Shown here in pieces: positions 55,608-64,000 of a stretch of DNA of 64,000 bases. The notes beneath the pieces are model-generated. The model was not told where the DNA came from, did not search any database, and saw nothing but the letters and a program-made list of their open reading frames with translations. The position numbers and the translations under genes were made by a program. The stretch comes from Nitrososphaerales archaeon (GTDB lineage Archaea; Thermoproteota; Nitrososphaeria; Nitrososphaerales; CADDZS01), in the NCBI GenBank assembly GCA_030041295.1, contig JASHOD010000150.1:1-64000 (forward strand), given 5' to 3'. Position 1 is the first letter of the stretch, and each line of letters begins with the position of its first letter.

Positions 55608-56096
55608 TCAAATGTTTTCCCGTTCCTTCGAAATTCTCTTTTCGCATTGCTGGCAAATATAGAAGCGACTTGCTGAATTAGGAGATGCGAATAACTTGCA
55701 AAAGATATTCTTAGACATACAAATGTCGCAGTCTCGTAGTGTTATTATGCGTGCATTATCAACGCTTTTGCTAGTCAGTACGGAAGAGTCCGTGTTTGGA
55801 ACTAGCTCGACGACTAAATTATTTGCCTCAAGTTTGACTAGCATATTTTTGTACAACCTCTTGTAAATAGTCAGCTTCTTACCTTCACGGATTTCGATTT
55901 TTGCTGCCTGAAGAATTGAAAGTGAAACAAGATCGTGGATTCTTCTATAGCAAGTGGAAACAGGAATCTTTTGCTCGGACGCTATCTCTTCAGGCGACTT
56001 CCCTTCGTCGTTTGTAGCGGTGAGAATCTTCCTTGAGTATTCGTCAGAGAGCGCGTTTACTATTGCTCGGACCCTGTCCGGATCTCTCTCCAACAT
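55608..56096 (-). CDS. Winged-helix transcriptional regulator with zinc-binding tail
   Basis: An N-terminal winged helix (about 5-70: VNALSDEYSRKILTATND, then GKSPEEIASEQKIPVSTCYR) and a C-terminal part with two C-x2-C pairs, CDICMSKNIFC and YICQQCEK, likely a zinc site. Similar one-domain archaeal regulators are common; target unknown. Divergent from the CBS gene at 55104 by convergent 3' ends, so not directly co-regulated. Confidence 0.7.
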   Translation of the reverse strand: MLERDPDRVRAIVNALSDEYSRKILTATNDEGKSPEEIASEQKIPVSTCYRRIHDLVSLSILQAAKIEIREGKKLTIYKRLYKNMLVKLEANNLVVELVPNTDSSVLTSKSVDNARIITLRDCDICMSKNIFCKLFASPNSASRFYICQQCEKRISKERENI

Positions 56097-56147
56097 GTTC
56101 CGCCATCTTTATCCAGTCTCGAAAGTACAAAGCTGTCCGTGACACTT

Positions 56148-56417
56148 TCATGAGGGGATCTTTGAGTTTGATCGGTCCGCTCTTTCGGAACTAAATCTGT
56201 CTTTTTTTGAATTTAGATCAAAAGATGGAATTATTAGTACGCTGCATTCGGCTCCGCAAAGAGCGCAGCCCATTGTACCTAGTAGTCCCGATCTGCCATA
56301 TCTCTCGACTTCCGTCAGTTCCCAATTGTGAGTAGCAAGGATCGAGAACATGTCCTTAGCGTCGCGAACACTTTCAACCTCCTTGAGCCGGTGACGAATC
56401 AGATTAGTCTTACTCAT
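56148..56417 (-). CDS. Small Cys-containing hypothetical protein
   Basis: 89 residues with GCALCGAEC (C-x2-C-x3-C), charged N- and C-terminal parts. No family recognised. The frame shows no signs of being an artefact, but it is short and could be spurious. Confidence 0.35.
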   Translation of the reverse strand: MSKTNLIRHRLKEVESVRDAKDMFSILATHNWELTEVERYGRSGLLGTMGCALCGAECSVLIIPSFDLNSKKDRFSSERADRSNSKIPS

Positions 56418-56931
56418 TTATCGCTTCACTCAGCAAACTGATCTTTTTGAATGAGGCACCTCATATTTCTTTCCGAGCTTGTGAAGATAACGAGGTATGT
56501 GACTTCAGATAACACCAATGCTCTAAAAGTAATTCCAAGAATCGTTTGTCCAACGAACTTTTAGCGAATTTGTAAATAAAGAAACGACTTATGCTTTATA
56601 GAACCAAATGAGCCAAGATAAATAATTTAGAAGCGGTCTTTTGTCAATGATATAGTTTCAATGATGAAATAATGTGTTATCTGGGCCCTGTGCACCGAGT
56701 AAGTAGGTCACACAGGACACGAGGGTTTGAAATGTTTTCTAGCAGTTTGCCTTCCGCTTTATTGCAATTTGGCTTTGCTCATCGCCCACATACTCCTTAT
56801 CGTGGTAAGCTTTGCCATATTGTTCTTGTACGGCCAAAGGCTACAGGCGCTGTAAGCTCTTGAGAGAGATCAAACTAAATCTTGAGAATATGTTTTCATC
56901 GGTATTCTTTTGACTTGTTATAGTTCGTTTT
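56418..56931. other. Intergenic region, AT-rich
   Basis: No firm gene. A weak 42-codon frame from TTG 56727 to 56855 would give a hydrophobic helix ending YGQRLQAL; it may be a small membrane peptide or a fragment. Nothing else found. Confidence 0.3.
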
Positions 56932-57126
56932 TCAATCTCTTGTAATTTGCCAAGGCGGGGCTCCCTTTTCATGTTGCACATGCGACAAACTTATGCCCAG
57001 TTTCTTTGCTAGCTGGACCAAGAAGTATTGCTTGTGCTTCTCCCCATCGGTTTGAAGCGCTTCGATGATTAACTCTTCGACCGTCATATCCTGTATGTGT
57101 TTATCCCACTCCGCGTGGCTGCTCAA
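56932..57126 (-). CDS. Small hypothetical protein, 64 residues
   Basis: Soluble, charged, with LVQLAKKLGISLSHVQHEKG near the C terminus and MTVEELIIEALQTDGEKHKQ. The helix-like composition is protein-like but no family is recognised. Confidence 0.45.
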   Translation of the reverse strand: MSSHAEWDKHIQDMTVEELIIEALQTDGEKHKQYFLVQLAKKLGISLSHVQHEKGAPPWQITRD

Positions 57127-57411
57127 ATGAAGATCAGATCACAAGTTCCTAGTGTAGCAATAAAAATTACTACGGTTGCCAAGCTACGAACGCTATTCGA
57201 AGAAATAGGACATAATACAGCGTTAATGAGCGCAAAGATTTGAACGTGGACAAGATCCATCTATGCGTGTACTTCGACCGTGCTTGACATTACAATCTTA
57301 CCGCATGTGACCTTTCTTCTGTAGGAGGATACTTTCAATCTGAGCTGTCATTAATGCTTTGCTGGCTGTACGGAGCTGGAGTAGTCTAGCATTACATCTT
57401 TCTTCAGTTTC

Positions 57412-57425
57412 CCTAACTGGTTAGG
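57412..57425. promoter_or_regulatory. Inverted repeat CCTAAC-TG-GTTAGG (operator candidate, distal)
   Basis: Six-base arms with a two-base spacer. The same arms recur at 57571-57584, 159 bases downstream. About 230 bases before the start of the CBS protein gene. Confidence 0.6.
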
Positions 57426-57569
57426 AACAATCCCAGAATGACGGTACTAACAGCAGAACTTTTCATGCGCGGTCTAACGACCAAATCAAATTTAATGTTT
57501 GGCTCCTCTTGACCTGGCGACTCAGGGCATCTCGCTTTATCCAACTATCCTCTGGTGCATTCTTAACAT

Positions 57570-57585
57570 CCCTAACATGTTAGGG
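57570..57585. promoter_or_regulatory. 16-base perfect palindrome CCCTAACATGTTAGGG (operator candidate, proximal)
   Basis: Contains CCTAAC-AT-GTTAGG, the same arms and spacer length as the distal site, and is a perfect palindrome extended by one C/G pair. It lies 56 bases before the TTG start of the CBS gene, close to where a promoter would be. Confidence 0.65.
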
Positions 57586-57640
57586 TAGCTTCCAATATAC
57601 AAGACACTCACCCACACAGCAGTTAGAAAGTGATCTACAA

Positions 57641-58459
57641 TTGAATATAGGCGAAGCACTCCCAGCCATTTTCGAGAGGCCGTATACAATATTACAACCT
57701 GGCACGGATATGCTACTTGCCGCGTCCTTGCTCAGTTTTCATCAAATCGATGCTCTTCCAATAGGGTTTAGGTCGCGACAGAAAAAGAGATTTGCTGTGG
57801 GTGGATACTCGTTTCTTTTATCTCTCGAGAAAACTTCACCCAAGAAGTGCGGAAAGTTTCTCTCACTGCCATGCGAGAGAGTCTCAATTGAACTATCGAC
57901 GATCAAGGCAGAAGACACTCTTGAAAATTTGCTCATTCTTTTCAAGAAAACAAGATTCGGTTTCGCGTGGGTCGAGTCGGAAAGTAATGGAATGGAAGGT
58001 CTTGCAGGTCTCCGCGATCTTTTGGAGCTTTACGAGGATGGCCTCATCAAAACAAAGATGGAGGTTAACCGACTAGCTTCTCCAATATTCTCAATGCCGA
58101 AAGACTCCACTTTGAAAATTGTACTGAAGGAAATGTTTAGTCGCGGAATCAGGAGAGTGTTTGTTTCTGGCGAAGGAAGCTTTGTGACAGACAGAAGGAT
58201 AATCAGCTACATTTTCAGCACCTCAAGACTCTCAGAGACTATGAAGAAGCCCGAGACTATGTTGGATGGCAGATTAGGTGACATAGAAGGAACGAAACCA
58301 GAGCCAATCGATAGCAAAACAAGTGTAAAAGAAGCTGCAAGTTATATGAAAAACTCTGTGGAAGAGTGTCTTATTTGCGACAAAGGGATTGTAACTCCGT
58401 GGGACCTGATAGTGAAACCTTTGATTAGCAAGAATCTTGTTTTTAAGGAAAAAGTATGA
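57641..58459 (+). CDS. CBS-domain protein with four degenerate CBS units
   Basis: 272 residues that look like two CBS pairs. Recognisable are a first unit with LLAASLLSFHQIDALPIG, a second with DTLENLLILFKKTRFGFAWV and GLAGLRDLLELYEDGL, a third with DSTLKIVLKEMFSRGIRRVF and SGEGSFVTDRRI, and a fourth with SVKEAASYMKNSVEECLICD. No enzyme domain. Likely an adenosine-nucleotide sensor. Start TTG at 57641. The upstream operators suggest tight transcriptional control. Confidence 0.8.
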   Translation: MNIGEALPAIFERPYTILQPGTDMLLAASLLSFHQIDALPIGFRSRQKKRFAVGGYSFLLSLEKTSPKKCGKFLSLPCERVSIELSTIKAEDTLENLLILFKKTRFGFAWVESESNGMEGLAGLRDLLELYEDGLIKTKMEVNRLASPIFSMPKDSTLKIVLKEMFSRGIRRVFVSGEGSFVTDRRIISYIFSTSRLSETMKKPETMLDGRLGDIEGTKPEPIDSKTSVKEAASYMKNSVEECLICDKGIVTPWDLIVKPLISKNLVFKEKV

Positions 58460-58919
58460 TTACGGTCTTATCACTCGCTCAATATCGAATAGCCGAGCGG
58501 CAACTATTTGGAATTTTCCAACAGCGCGAGTGTGCTCGACGCATAATATTAATGGAACTTAAGATAGGATTAACAAATGCAGTTATAGTCTAACGCTTCT
58601 TCTTTATCTGGGCGATCGTGCACTCTTCCGCGCTTTTATCCTCTATGATCCTCAAGATATATGGGTGGCGAATTGGGATTTTTCAAAACTATCCCTTCGG
58701 CCCCCTTACTCATGAAATAGGAGTTTTTTCCTGCTGAATTTTCGGTAGACAGAAATTTTTGGCGAAGAAACGGGAGGAAACAAAGCGTCTGGCTTAGTTT
58801 CGAATCTGAACCCCCCATATTCAATGATGATCATGCTACAAAATTCCTCAAATTCCAATAAAAATACGGTAATAATCTAGAGGTCTGGTTCCTATTGATG
58901 ATCTATCAAATCACGTTGA
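58460..58919. other. Intergenic region, no gene seen
   Basis: Neither strand offers a frame I can support; it separates the CBS gene from the acyltransferase relic and may hold further decayed sequence. Confidence 0.3.
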
Positions 58920-59240
58920 CTGGCTGATGAAAATGCCCAGTGTTTTGGCAAAAAAAAGCTCTTTGTTATTGCCCTAATCGCATCAGCAACACTACTTCCG
59001 CTGTCAATCATTGGCACAGCGGTGAGCTCGCTCGGATGGGGAAGTCTGATAGGTTACGGATCTTTCTCTTCAGTCCTTTACTCACTCTAGGACTCTACAT
59101 TCGCGGTGGGAATGAGCATGTTTGCTGTATCTTACTTCCGTAGCCATTTCAACGCTCCAAGGAGACTCTGGGAGTTCTCCTCGCAAAACTTCTACGCTGC
59201 ATATATCCTACAAGCCACAGCCTGAGTAATTGTCAAGGTT
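58920..59240 (+). pseudogene. Acyltransferase-3 family C-terminal relic
   Basis: One frame reads KKLFVIALIASATLLPLSII and SFSSVLYSL, meets TAG at 59088-59090, then continues with DSTFAVGMSMFAVSYFRSHF, NAPRRLWEFSSQNFYAAYIL and stops at TGA 59223-59225. This matches the last helices of membrane acyltransferase-3 (OafA-type) proteins. The N-terminal two-thirds are absent and two stops interrupt it. Probably O-acetylated a surface glycan before decay. Confidence 0.6.
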
Positions 59241-59346
59241 TAGGTTTTGCAGTGATTCGGGATGATTTCTGGAAAAAGAGTAAATTAGCTGTCTTGATCT
59301 ATGGATAGGTTAGACGTAAACGCACATACATGGTCATATAATAAAA

Positions 59347-60201
59347 TTGCAAGAAAATCAAGAGGGACGGAGTCAAAACAACAATCCCTACAGATTAACT
59401 CCAGAGAATCTAATCGTGAGAACGTTCTCCGGTACGTGGCTAAAGGTTGCGATTGGTGTATTCATTGTTGAGCTAATCATCTTGTTTTATTTTTCTACAG
59501 TTCCGATTCCAGGTTATCTAGTCAGTTTAATCAACAATCAGACAACAACTGTAGCTCAGAATGCGTATTCTCTTACGCTGTTAGGCAGGGCCCTATTCTT
59601 ATTTTCTAACAATTTTCACATTGCCGCCACAGAATTCATTCCGCTCTTTGGTTTGTACACGTTCGGTACCGTAATGTACAATACGGCAACTGCAATCGAA
59701 GTAATAGGAATTAGTTCGAACATTCCTGGGCCTCTGATTGCGCTGAGCCTTCTTTTTGAGCCGCATACCTGGCTTGAGCTGCCTGCTTACGCTCTCGCAG
59801 CCACGCAAAGCATGTACTTGGTCCGGAGCTTTTCAAGTTTGAAGAGATTCAAATTTGAACTAATTAGAACTCCATTTGTATTCGCGCTCGTCGCAGTAGA
59901 ACTATTCATCGCCGCAATTTTCGAATCCTCTGAGATTTCGCTCGCATCTACGAGCGCCGTGCTAGCTCTAGGAGTCCCTTGGATTGCATTTGCAGGCTTG
60001 GCAGTGCTAGTCTATGTTGGGCGAGCTCAATTATTGAAGAAGGAACCACCGCCACCGCCTCCACCGTATCCAGCTTATCCAAGCACGACAGAAAATCTGT
60101 ATCCAATTAGGTATTGTAGCAAATGCGGAGCTAGGATTTTACATCCGGGGGTATCAATATTCTGCGATCAATGCGGAGAAAGATTGTCGTTGTCCTCATA
60201 G
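59347..60201 (+). CDS. SpoIIM-like membrane protein with zinc ribbon
   Basis: 284 residues. N-terminal cytoplasmic segment, six or so helices with GLYTFGTVMYNTATAIEVIG and LFEPHTWLELPAYALAATQS, the SpoIIM-like core, then a Pro-rich linker (PPPPPPYPAYP) and a C-terminal zinc ribbon YCSKCGARILHP...FCDQCGERL. Archaeal SpoIIM-type proteins are common, function unknown. Start TTG at 59347. Confidence 0.8.
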   Translation: MQENQEGRSQNNNPYRLTPENLIVRTFSGTWLKVAIGVFIVELIILFYFSTVPIPGYLVSLINNQTTTVAQNAYSLTLLGRALFLFSNNFHIAATEFIPLFGLYTFGTVMYNTATAIEVIGISSNIPGPLIALSLLFEPHTWLELPAYALAATQSMYLVRSFSSLKRFKFELIRTPFVFALVAVELFIAAIFESSEISLASTSAVLALGVPWIAFAGLAVLVYVGRAQLLKKEPPPPPPPYPAYPSTTENLYPIRYCSKCGARILHPGVSIFCDQCGERLSLSS

Positions 60202-60256
60202 TTTCTGTATAAACTAAAATTCAAGTGCCTGCGAGAAAAGACAGGTTCAAACTGAA

Positions 60257-60846
60257 ATGTCCGAGTCCAAAGATCCCTTCTCTCTCCCGAAGAACCTGCC
60301 TGTCCCAAAAGATGACGGCGCTTGTGATCATTTGCAGAATGTGCGCATTCCACGAGGATTGAAACTAAGCTCAAGCAAGGATAGAGATGTTGAGGTGGGT
60401 GGAGATTTTCCCTCAGCAAGCTCAGGGAGAGTTGTTTTTTCTTTTATCCGCGAACGGGTACCCCGGGTGTTCCTTTGCCCAATGGCTGGGATCAGATTCC
60501 AGGGGCAAGAGGATGCACTCCGGAATCCTGTTCATATCGTGATCTATACTCGGAATTCAAGGAGCTGGGCTTAGAGTTATTTGGAGTTAGCACACAGACT
60601 CCGCTGGAGCAGAAGGAATTTTCAGCTCGAAACAATATACCTTACGAGATACTTAGCGATGCAAATCTTGACCTAACTAGATCTCTAAGACTCCCGACTT
60701 TCACCGTTCCTGAAGTCAGTACTCCAATGATAAAGAGGCTAACTATCGTGACAAAGGGCGGGACAATTCAGAAAGTCTTCTATCCAGTTTTTCCGCCGGA
60801 CAAGAACGCTGAACAAGTCTTGAACTACCTTCGAAATTCAAGATAA
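60257..60846 (+). pseudogene. Peroxiredoxin (BCP/PrxQ-like), frameshifted
   Basis: The first frame gives MSESKDPFSLPKNLPVPKDD with DGACDHLQNVRIPRGL and runs through GRVVF; the next frame continues FFYPRTGTPGVPLPNGWDQI with GARGCTPESCSYRDLY, the peroxidatic Cys and the resolving Cys five residues later. One base missing in the T6 run at 60435-60440 explains the break. Corrected length is about 196 residues. As sequenced, the longest intact frame starts at TTG 60475 and lacks the N-terminal strands. Confidence 0.7.
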
Positions 60847-61018
60847 TGATGAAAATCTCCTAGACTGCTAAAGTTTATTGCTTACTCAATTTTGCAAGAA
60901 GAACTCATGCCTAAGATATTTCTCTACTAATGCGAAAATAGGAATAGCTACCTCTCTGGTAGTCCTTGTAGTTGCTGCCTCTCTTGGAGTATTTTTATCA
61001 GAGAAAAATCCGATAGGA

Positions 61019-61339
61019 TCACGCAATCTGCTTTATCGGAGTTTTGCATTTGCTGCAGTACTGAGAGTTACCTTGCAATCTCGAACCGCAGCTCGGGCAA
61101 ACGGAGCCTCCTTTTTGTGCTGAACGTAAAGCTTCAGACTCGCTTTTTAATTTCTCGTGTCTTCTATTTGCGAACTCGAGGGCTAAGCCCATACCTATCA
61201 GGACGACTCCAAAGGCTCCTCCTACCAAATCAAACGACAAAAATCCCGAGGCGGCAACTACTAAACCAAGGATAACAATCGCTGCGCCTGCGATGCGGGT
61301 AAGTGACAAGTGCATGGATTCTCTAAGGTATTGACTCAA
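61019..61339 (-). CDS. Two-helix membrane protein with zinc ribbon
   Basis: 106 residues: two membrane helices (about 15-32 and 37-55), then a charged stretch and a C-terminal CPSCGSRLQGNSQYCSKCK zinc ribbon. Similar in plan to the SpoIIM-like protein's tail. The first Met at residue 9 is an alternative start. Function unknown. Confidence 0.65.
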   Translation of the reverse strand: MSQYLRESMHLSLTRIAGAAIVILGLVVAASGFLSFDLVGGAFGVVLIGMGLALEFANRRHEKLKSESEALRSAQKGGSVCPSCGSRLQGNSQYCSKCKTPIKQIA

Positions 61340-61559
61340 TATTTGACCTATAAGGACTGCAAATCCAGTTTTCGCATTTGATCTTCCTTCGCTCGAAAGT
61401 TATGCGCTTGGCATCGTAATCAAGATCACATAACGGGCCAGGAGAATAACGAATTATGGAGAATAATAGTATAGGACGTTCTGCCTTTGAGAACAGATAG
61501 ACTATGAAATAGAATGATATAGTTCATCATAGTATCACTCTTTTTGGAAGTAATACCTT

Positions 61560-62195
61560 TTGACTTGGAGCAAGAACGCGCCTCTGGCTTTCATCCCATT
61601 TGTGATGTTTGCTTTCGTCTTTGGAATAGCCTACGTTGGTATTTCGTCAATTTCCACTTCAAGCTCAAACAGCAGCAACGTCTCCGTCGCTCCCTTGGTG
61701 GCTAATCCTTCCACTTCCTGCACCACGCACTTCAACTACGATAACCCGAATCCGATTTCGGTTTTAGTGATAAAGAGTGGAACGACTGGACAGATTTGCG
61801 TTAGCTACTCTAACGGGTTCAACAATACAATTTCGCTCCCTTCATACATTACAATTTATGGCGCGTGCTCTTCTTGTGATTTCAATAACGCCACTTCAAG
61901 TTTCCAAGTCAGTACGACGCCGGATAGTGTAATGTTTCCACAAAGCGCGAATAGTGAAACGGTCAGCTACACTATCAAGGTTCCAACAAACGTAACGAGC
62001 GGAATCTACGGAGTGTTTCTGCTACAATTCTGCTCCTTGTTCCCGATGGTCGTCGTGCCTAATAATGCATCATCTGTTCAATTGAGCGTTTCAGAGTTTT
62101 CTTCTTGGTACCCTCACACTGGCTCGTGCCCCGCTCAAGTACTTGGTGCGCAACTTCTGGGCGTTAGTGGATTCAATGTGGTAACTCTGACCTAG
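61560..62195 (+). CDS. Anchored surface protein, Ser/Thr/Asn-rich
   Basis: 211 residues: an N-terminal membrane anchor (about 10-30) and an extracellular region rich in Ser, Thr and Asn with many N-glycosylation sequons. Several Cys (SCTTH, ICVSYS, ACSSCDF, FCSLFP, SCPAQ) could form disulfides. No named domain. Start TTG at 61560. Looks like the first of two related gene products. Confidence 0.6.
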   Translation: MTWSKNAPLAFIPFVMFAFVFGIAYVGISSISTSSSNSSNVSVAPLVANPSTSCTTHFNYDNPNPISVLVIKSGTTGQICVSYSNGFNNTISLPSYITIYGACSSCDFNNATSSFQVSTTPDSVMFPQSANSETVSYTIKVPTNVTSGIYGVFLLQFCSLFPMVVVPNNASSVQLSVSEFSSWYPHTGSCPAQVLGAQLLGVSGFNVVTLT

Positions 62196-62290
62196 AACCT
62201 AAGTTTTGTTATTTTACCATACGAGACAATCAGGGGAAATCAAAATCTCGTATTCTTTCTTTTTGGTAACTATCCGTAAGTACTGCGTCT

Positions 62291-63157
62291 TTGAATAATT
62301 TCTTTGGTTATATGGACGATCCTAAGCTAAATGGCGCTCTATCCTCAAGCGCAGGCATGGTTCTGATTATTGTCGTTGTAGTAATTGCAGTCGCAGGTGT
62401 TGGAGCTTACAGCCTTTCCACACGATCAACAGTAAGTATGACTTCTGTTACTACTAGCTCAGCGGCAGTGGAGAGTACAGAAACTACATGCATTCCTATT
62501 CCTGGTTACATTGTGACAACTACCATGACCGAAAACTCTACCACACAAATATTCCAAGAGGTGTATGATGGCGCACCATGTAATTTCGGCAATAGTTATT
62601 TCGAGTCCCGTTCGGCGATCCTGATTCCTGCAAATACACTTGTCTGGGCTAACTTTCAGCTGCAGATAAGTGGCAGCTACTATGTCGGCGGTTCGATTCA
62701 ATTCTTATCCTTCCCTAGTGAGGTGGGCGCAAACGCAACCGTCGCCGTTTATCTGAATGGTAACCTTAGTGGAAGTTCGACAACTCCATTATCTCAAATC
62801 GTGAATGAAGAAACAAATTCTTCGTTGATTCCACCATCCAACAGTACCACTAATTCGATTTTCGCCCTAACTGGCGTGACGCCGACCGGAAGCGTAAGCA
62901 CTCAAACTCCTTCCGAGTTGAATCTGAATAACTCCACAATTTCCATTGCGTTCTTCACCAATAAGCCTCTTTGGATTTCCGGCTGGACTCCTGAAGACAT
63001 GTCGAAGGAGACTGGTCCAGAATTCGGACAATCAATCGGGCAGCTCAATGGCACCTACGAATGGTTTGACTCTGGGTTAACCCTCCCCAATTCATTACCA
63101 CAAGCAACAACTACGTTGACATTTGAACTCCAAATTTCAGGAGATTACTTCCCGTGA
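62291..63157 (+). CDS. Anchored surface protein, Ser/Thr/Asn-rich
   Basis: 288 residues with an N-terminal hydrophobic anchor (about 20-45, MVLIIVVVVIAVAGVGAYSL) and an exported Ser/Thr/Asn-rich beta-type domain with many sequons. Same plan as the gene 95 bases upstream; both probably face the outside. Start TTG at 62291. Confidence 0.6.
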   Translation: MNNFFGYMDDPKLNGALSSSAGMVLIIVVVVIAVAGVGAYSLSTRSTVSMTSVTTSSAAVESTETTCIPIPGYIVTTTMTENSTTQIFQEVYDGAPCNFGNSYFESRSAILIPANTLVWANFQLQISGSYYVGGSIQFLSFPSEVGANATVAVYLNGNLSGSSTTPLSQIVNEETNSSLIPPSNSTTNSIFALTGVTPTGSVSTQTPSELNLNNSTISIAFFTNKPLWISGWTPEDMSKETGPEFGQSIGQLNGTYEWFDSGLTLPNSLPQATTTLTFELQISGDYFP

Positions 63158-63187
63158 TACAGTCCCTACATTGAAAAGAGGACTCGC

Positions 63188-63967
63188 ATGAGCATCAGGA
63201 AAGTTCACGCCCTCGTATGTGGTTACGAAGTAAGCGACAAGGGAGCATTAACCCTGAACAAAGATGTCGGCAAGAAAATCAAAATCCCATATTATTCCTG
63301 GCTCATCGAGGATCCCAATCATACAATTCTAGTTGACACGGCCGTATCAGTAAGATGGAAGGAACTGCATCCAAAACCCCTAGCGGACGCCTACCCTCCA
63401 CATCTAGATTATGAAGAGCGTCTCGATGTGTTGCTGGGCATGTTGGGGTTCAAGACGCAAGACATTGATATCGTCATCAACACGCACCTTCACTACGACC
63501 ACTGCGGAAACAATGAAATGTTTCCAAAAGCCCGTTTTCTCGTGAATGAAGCTGAGCTAAAGCACGCAAGGCGTCCCGGCTGGTGGGACGAAGGAGGGTA
63601 CGTCAAAGCACTATTCGACACCGCGCATCTGAAGTACAAAGCCATCAGTAACAATTATCGCGTATGCCCTGGTATTTCCATCTTCCCAACAATAGGTCAT
63701 ACGTTAGGACACCAATCAGTCGTGGTCCGTCTCGAAAAGACCGGACTTTTAGTACTGGTCGGAGATGCAATCTATCTTCGCGAGAATATCGAAACTCCCA
63801 TACTTCCCGGAATATACTGGAACGCGGAGGAGTATGCCAAGTCGCTGACGAAACTCATACGTCTCGCAAAAGTCAACAAGGCAACATTACTTTTCAGTCA
63901 TTCGTCTGAATATCTTACGCCACGCGGCTGGAGGATCCTGAAGAGCGGCATTCAAAGCTTCGCATAG
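63188..63967 (+). CDS. Metallo-beta-lactamase-fold hydrolase, N-acyl homoserine lactonase-like
   Basis: 259 residues of the AiiA/AttM-type MBL fold: NTHLHYDHCGNNEMFPKARF (HxHxDH), GHTLGHQSVVV, and Asp in VLVGDAIYL, all zinc ligands present. Could hydrolyse lactones or related esters; archaeal substrate unknown. A GAGG sequence lies about eight bases before the ATG. Complete within the window. Confidence 0.88.
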   Translation: MSIRKVHALVCGYEVSDKGALTLNKDVGKKIKIPYYSWLIEDPNHTILVDTAVSVRWKELHPKPLADAYPPHLDYEERLDVLLGMLGFKTQDIDIVINTHLHYDHCGNNEMFPKARFLVNEAELKHARRPGWWDEGGYVKALFDTAHLKYKAISNNYRVCPGISIFPTIGHTLGHQSVVVRLEKTGLLVLVGDAIYLRENIETPILPGIYWNAEEYAKSLTKLIRLAKVNKATLLFSHSSEYLTPRGWRILKSGIQSFA

Positions 63968-64000
63968 AAATCAAACAAAAGACAAAAGCGGAATCATCAT

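Larger units (their letters stand above)
57127..57640. other. Regulatory region upstream of the CBS gene
   Basis: No coding frame. It holds two copies of the inverted repeat CCTAAC-N2-GTTAGG listed separately, so its likely job is to control the gene at 57641. Confidence 0.5.

Noticed and set aside
60878-61123. 81-codon frame with a hydrophobic helix
   Set aside because: Its second half is antisense to the zinc-ribbon membrane protein, and the first half alone is too short to support.
1-64000. tRNA, rRNA or CRISPR array
   Set aside because: I scanned the intergenic regions for tRNA-like T-arm motifs and for regularly spaced repeats and found none; small ncRNAs cannot be excluded by eye.
1-64000. 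Insertion sequences or prophage genes
   Set aside because: No transposase, integrase or terminal repeat pair was seen; the only mobile element is the aconitase intein.

Overview
The window reads as chromosomal DNA of an archaeon. Supporting signs are a four-subunit KorABCD 2-oxoacid:ferredoxin oxidoreductase, IorAB, HdrA/HdrD-type subunits, a full-length Sua5, many CBS-domain and zinc-ribbon proteins, frequent TTG starts with short or absent leaders, and an intein in a metabolic enzyme. I see no rRNA, tRNA or ribosomal protein gene, so placement is only a guess: a Thermoproteota/Nitrososphaeria-like lineage with an organotrophic lifestyle that uses peptides and organic acids. Peroxiredoxin, XdhC and flavin monooxygenase-like genes suggest some contact with oxygen.

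Layout. 0.4-12.6 kb: tRNA t6A enzyme Sua5, a site-2 protease with CBS domains and a chagasin-like tail, aconitase interrupted by a 522-residue homing-endonuclease intein, citrate synthase, two MFS transporters and two GNAT acetyltransferases. 12.7-24.5 kb: a mixed region with an amber-interrupted nucleotidyltransferase, small unknown proteins, a two-part helix-turn-helix regulator, a GT2 glycosyltransferase, XdhC plus a lone molybdopterin-binding hydroxylase subunit, broken YCII and RidA genes, a cyclic-nucleotide-binding protein and a clan GH-A glycosidase. 24.7-36.0 kb: DUF1801, GNAT, ArsR and EamA genes, a two-domain retropepsin-like protein next to an orphan E1 alpha subunit, an HpaB-family enzyme, an SDR, an amidohydrolase, a phytoene-dehydrogenase-like oxidase and a medium-chain dehydrogenase.

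36.3-48.3 kb is the metabolic core. iorAB (+ strand) converges on an eight-gene minus-strand operon korD-korA-korB-korC-hdrA/mvhD-hdrD-etfA-etfB with overlapping or nearly touching genes. Ferredoxin reduced by 2-oxoacid oxidation (Kor, Ior) could be coupled through the HdrA-HdrA-MvhD flavoprotein and the HdrD-type CCG protein to the electron-transfer flavoprotein. Aconitase and citrate synthase would supply 2-oxoglutarate to Kor.

48.4-64 kb is an accessory region: a Cys-containing putative regulator, small zinc ribbons, a decayed surface-glycan cluster (truncated DUF3131-like gene, a multiply frameshifted membrane glycosyltransferase, an intact GT87-like gene and membrane proteins), CBS proteins with palindromic operator candidates, an acyltransferase-3 relic, a SpoIIM-like protein, a frameshifted peroxiredoxin, two anchored surface proteins and a metallo-beta-lactamase-fold lactonase-like hydrolase.

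A striking trait is the number of broken genes (nine), with most indels at short homopolymer runs, while all central-metabolism genes are intact. That is either real decay of accessory genes or local assembly error; raw reads would decide.
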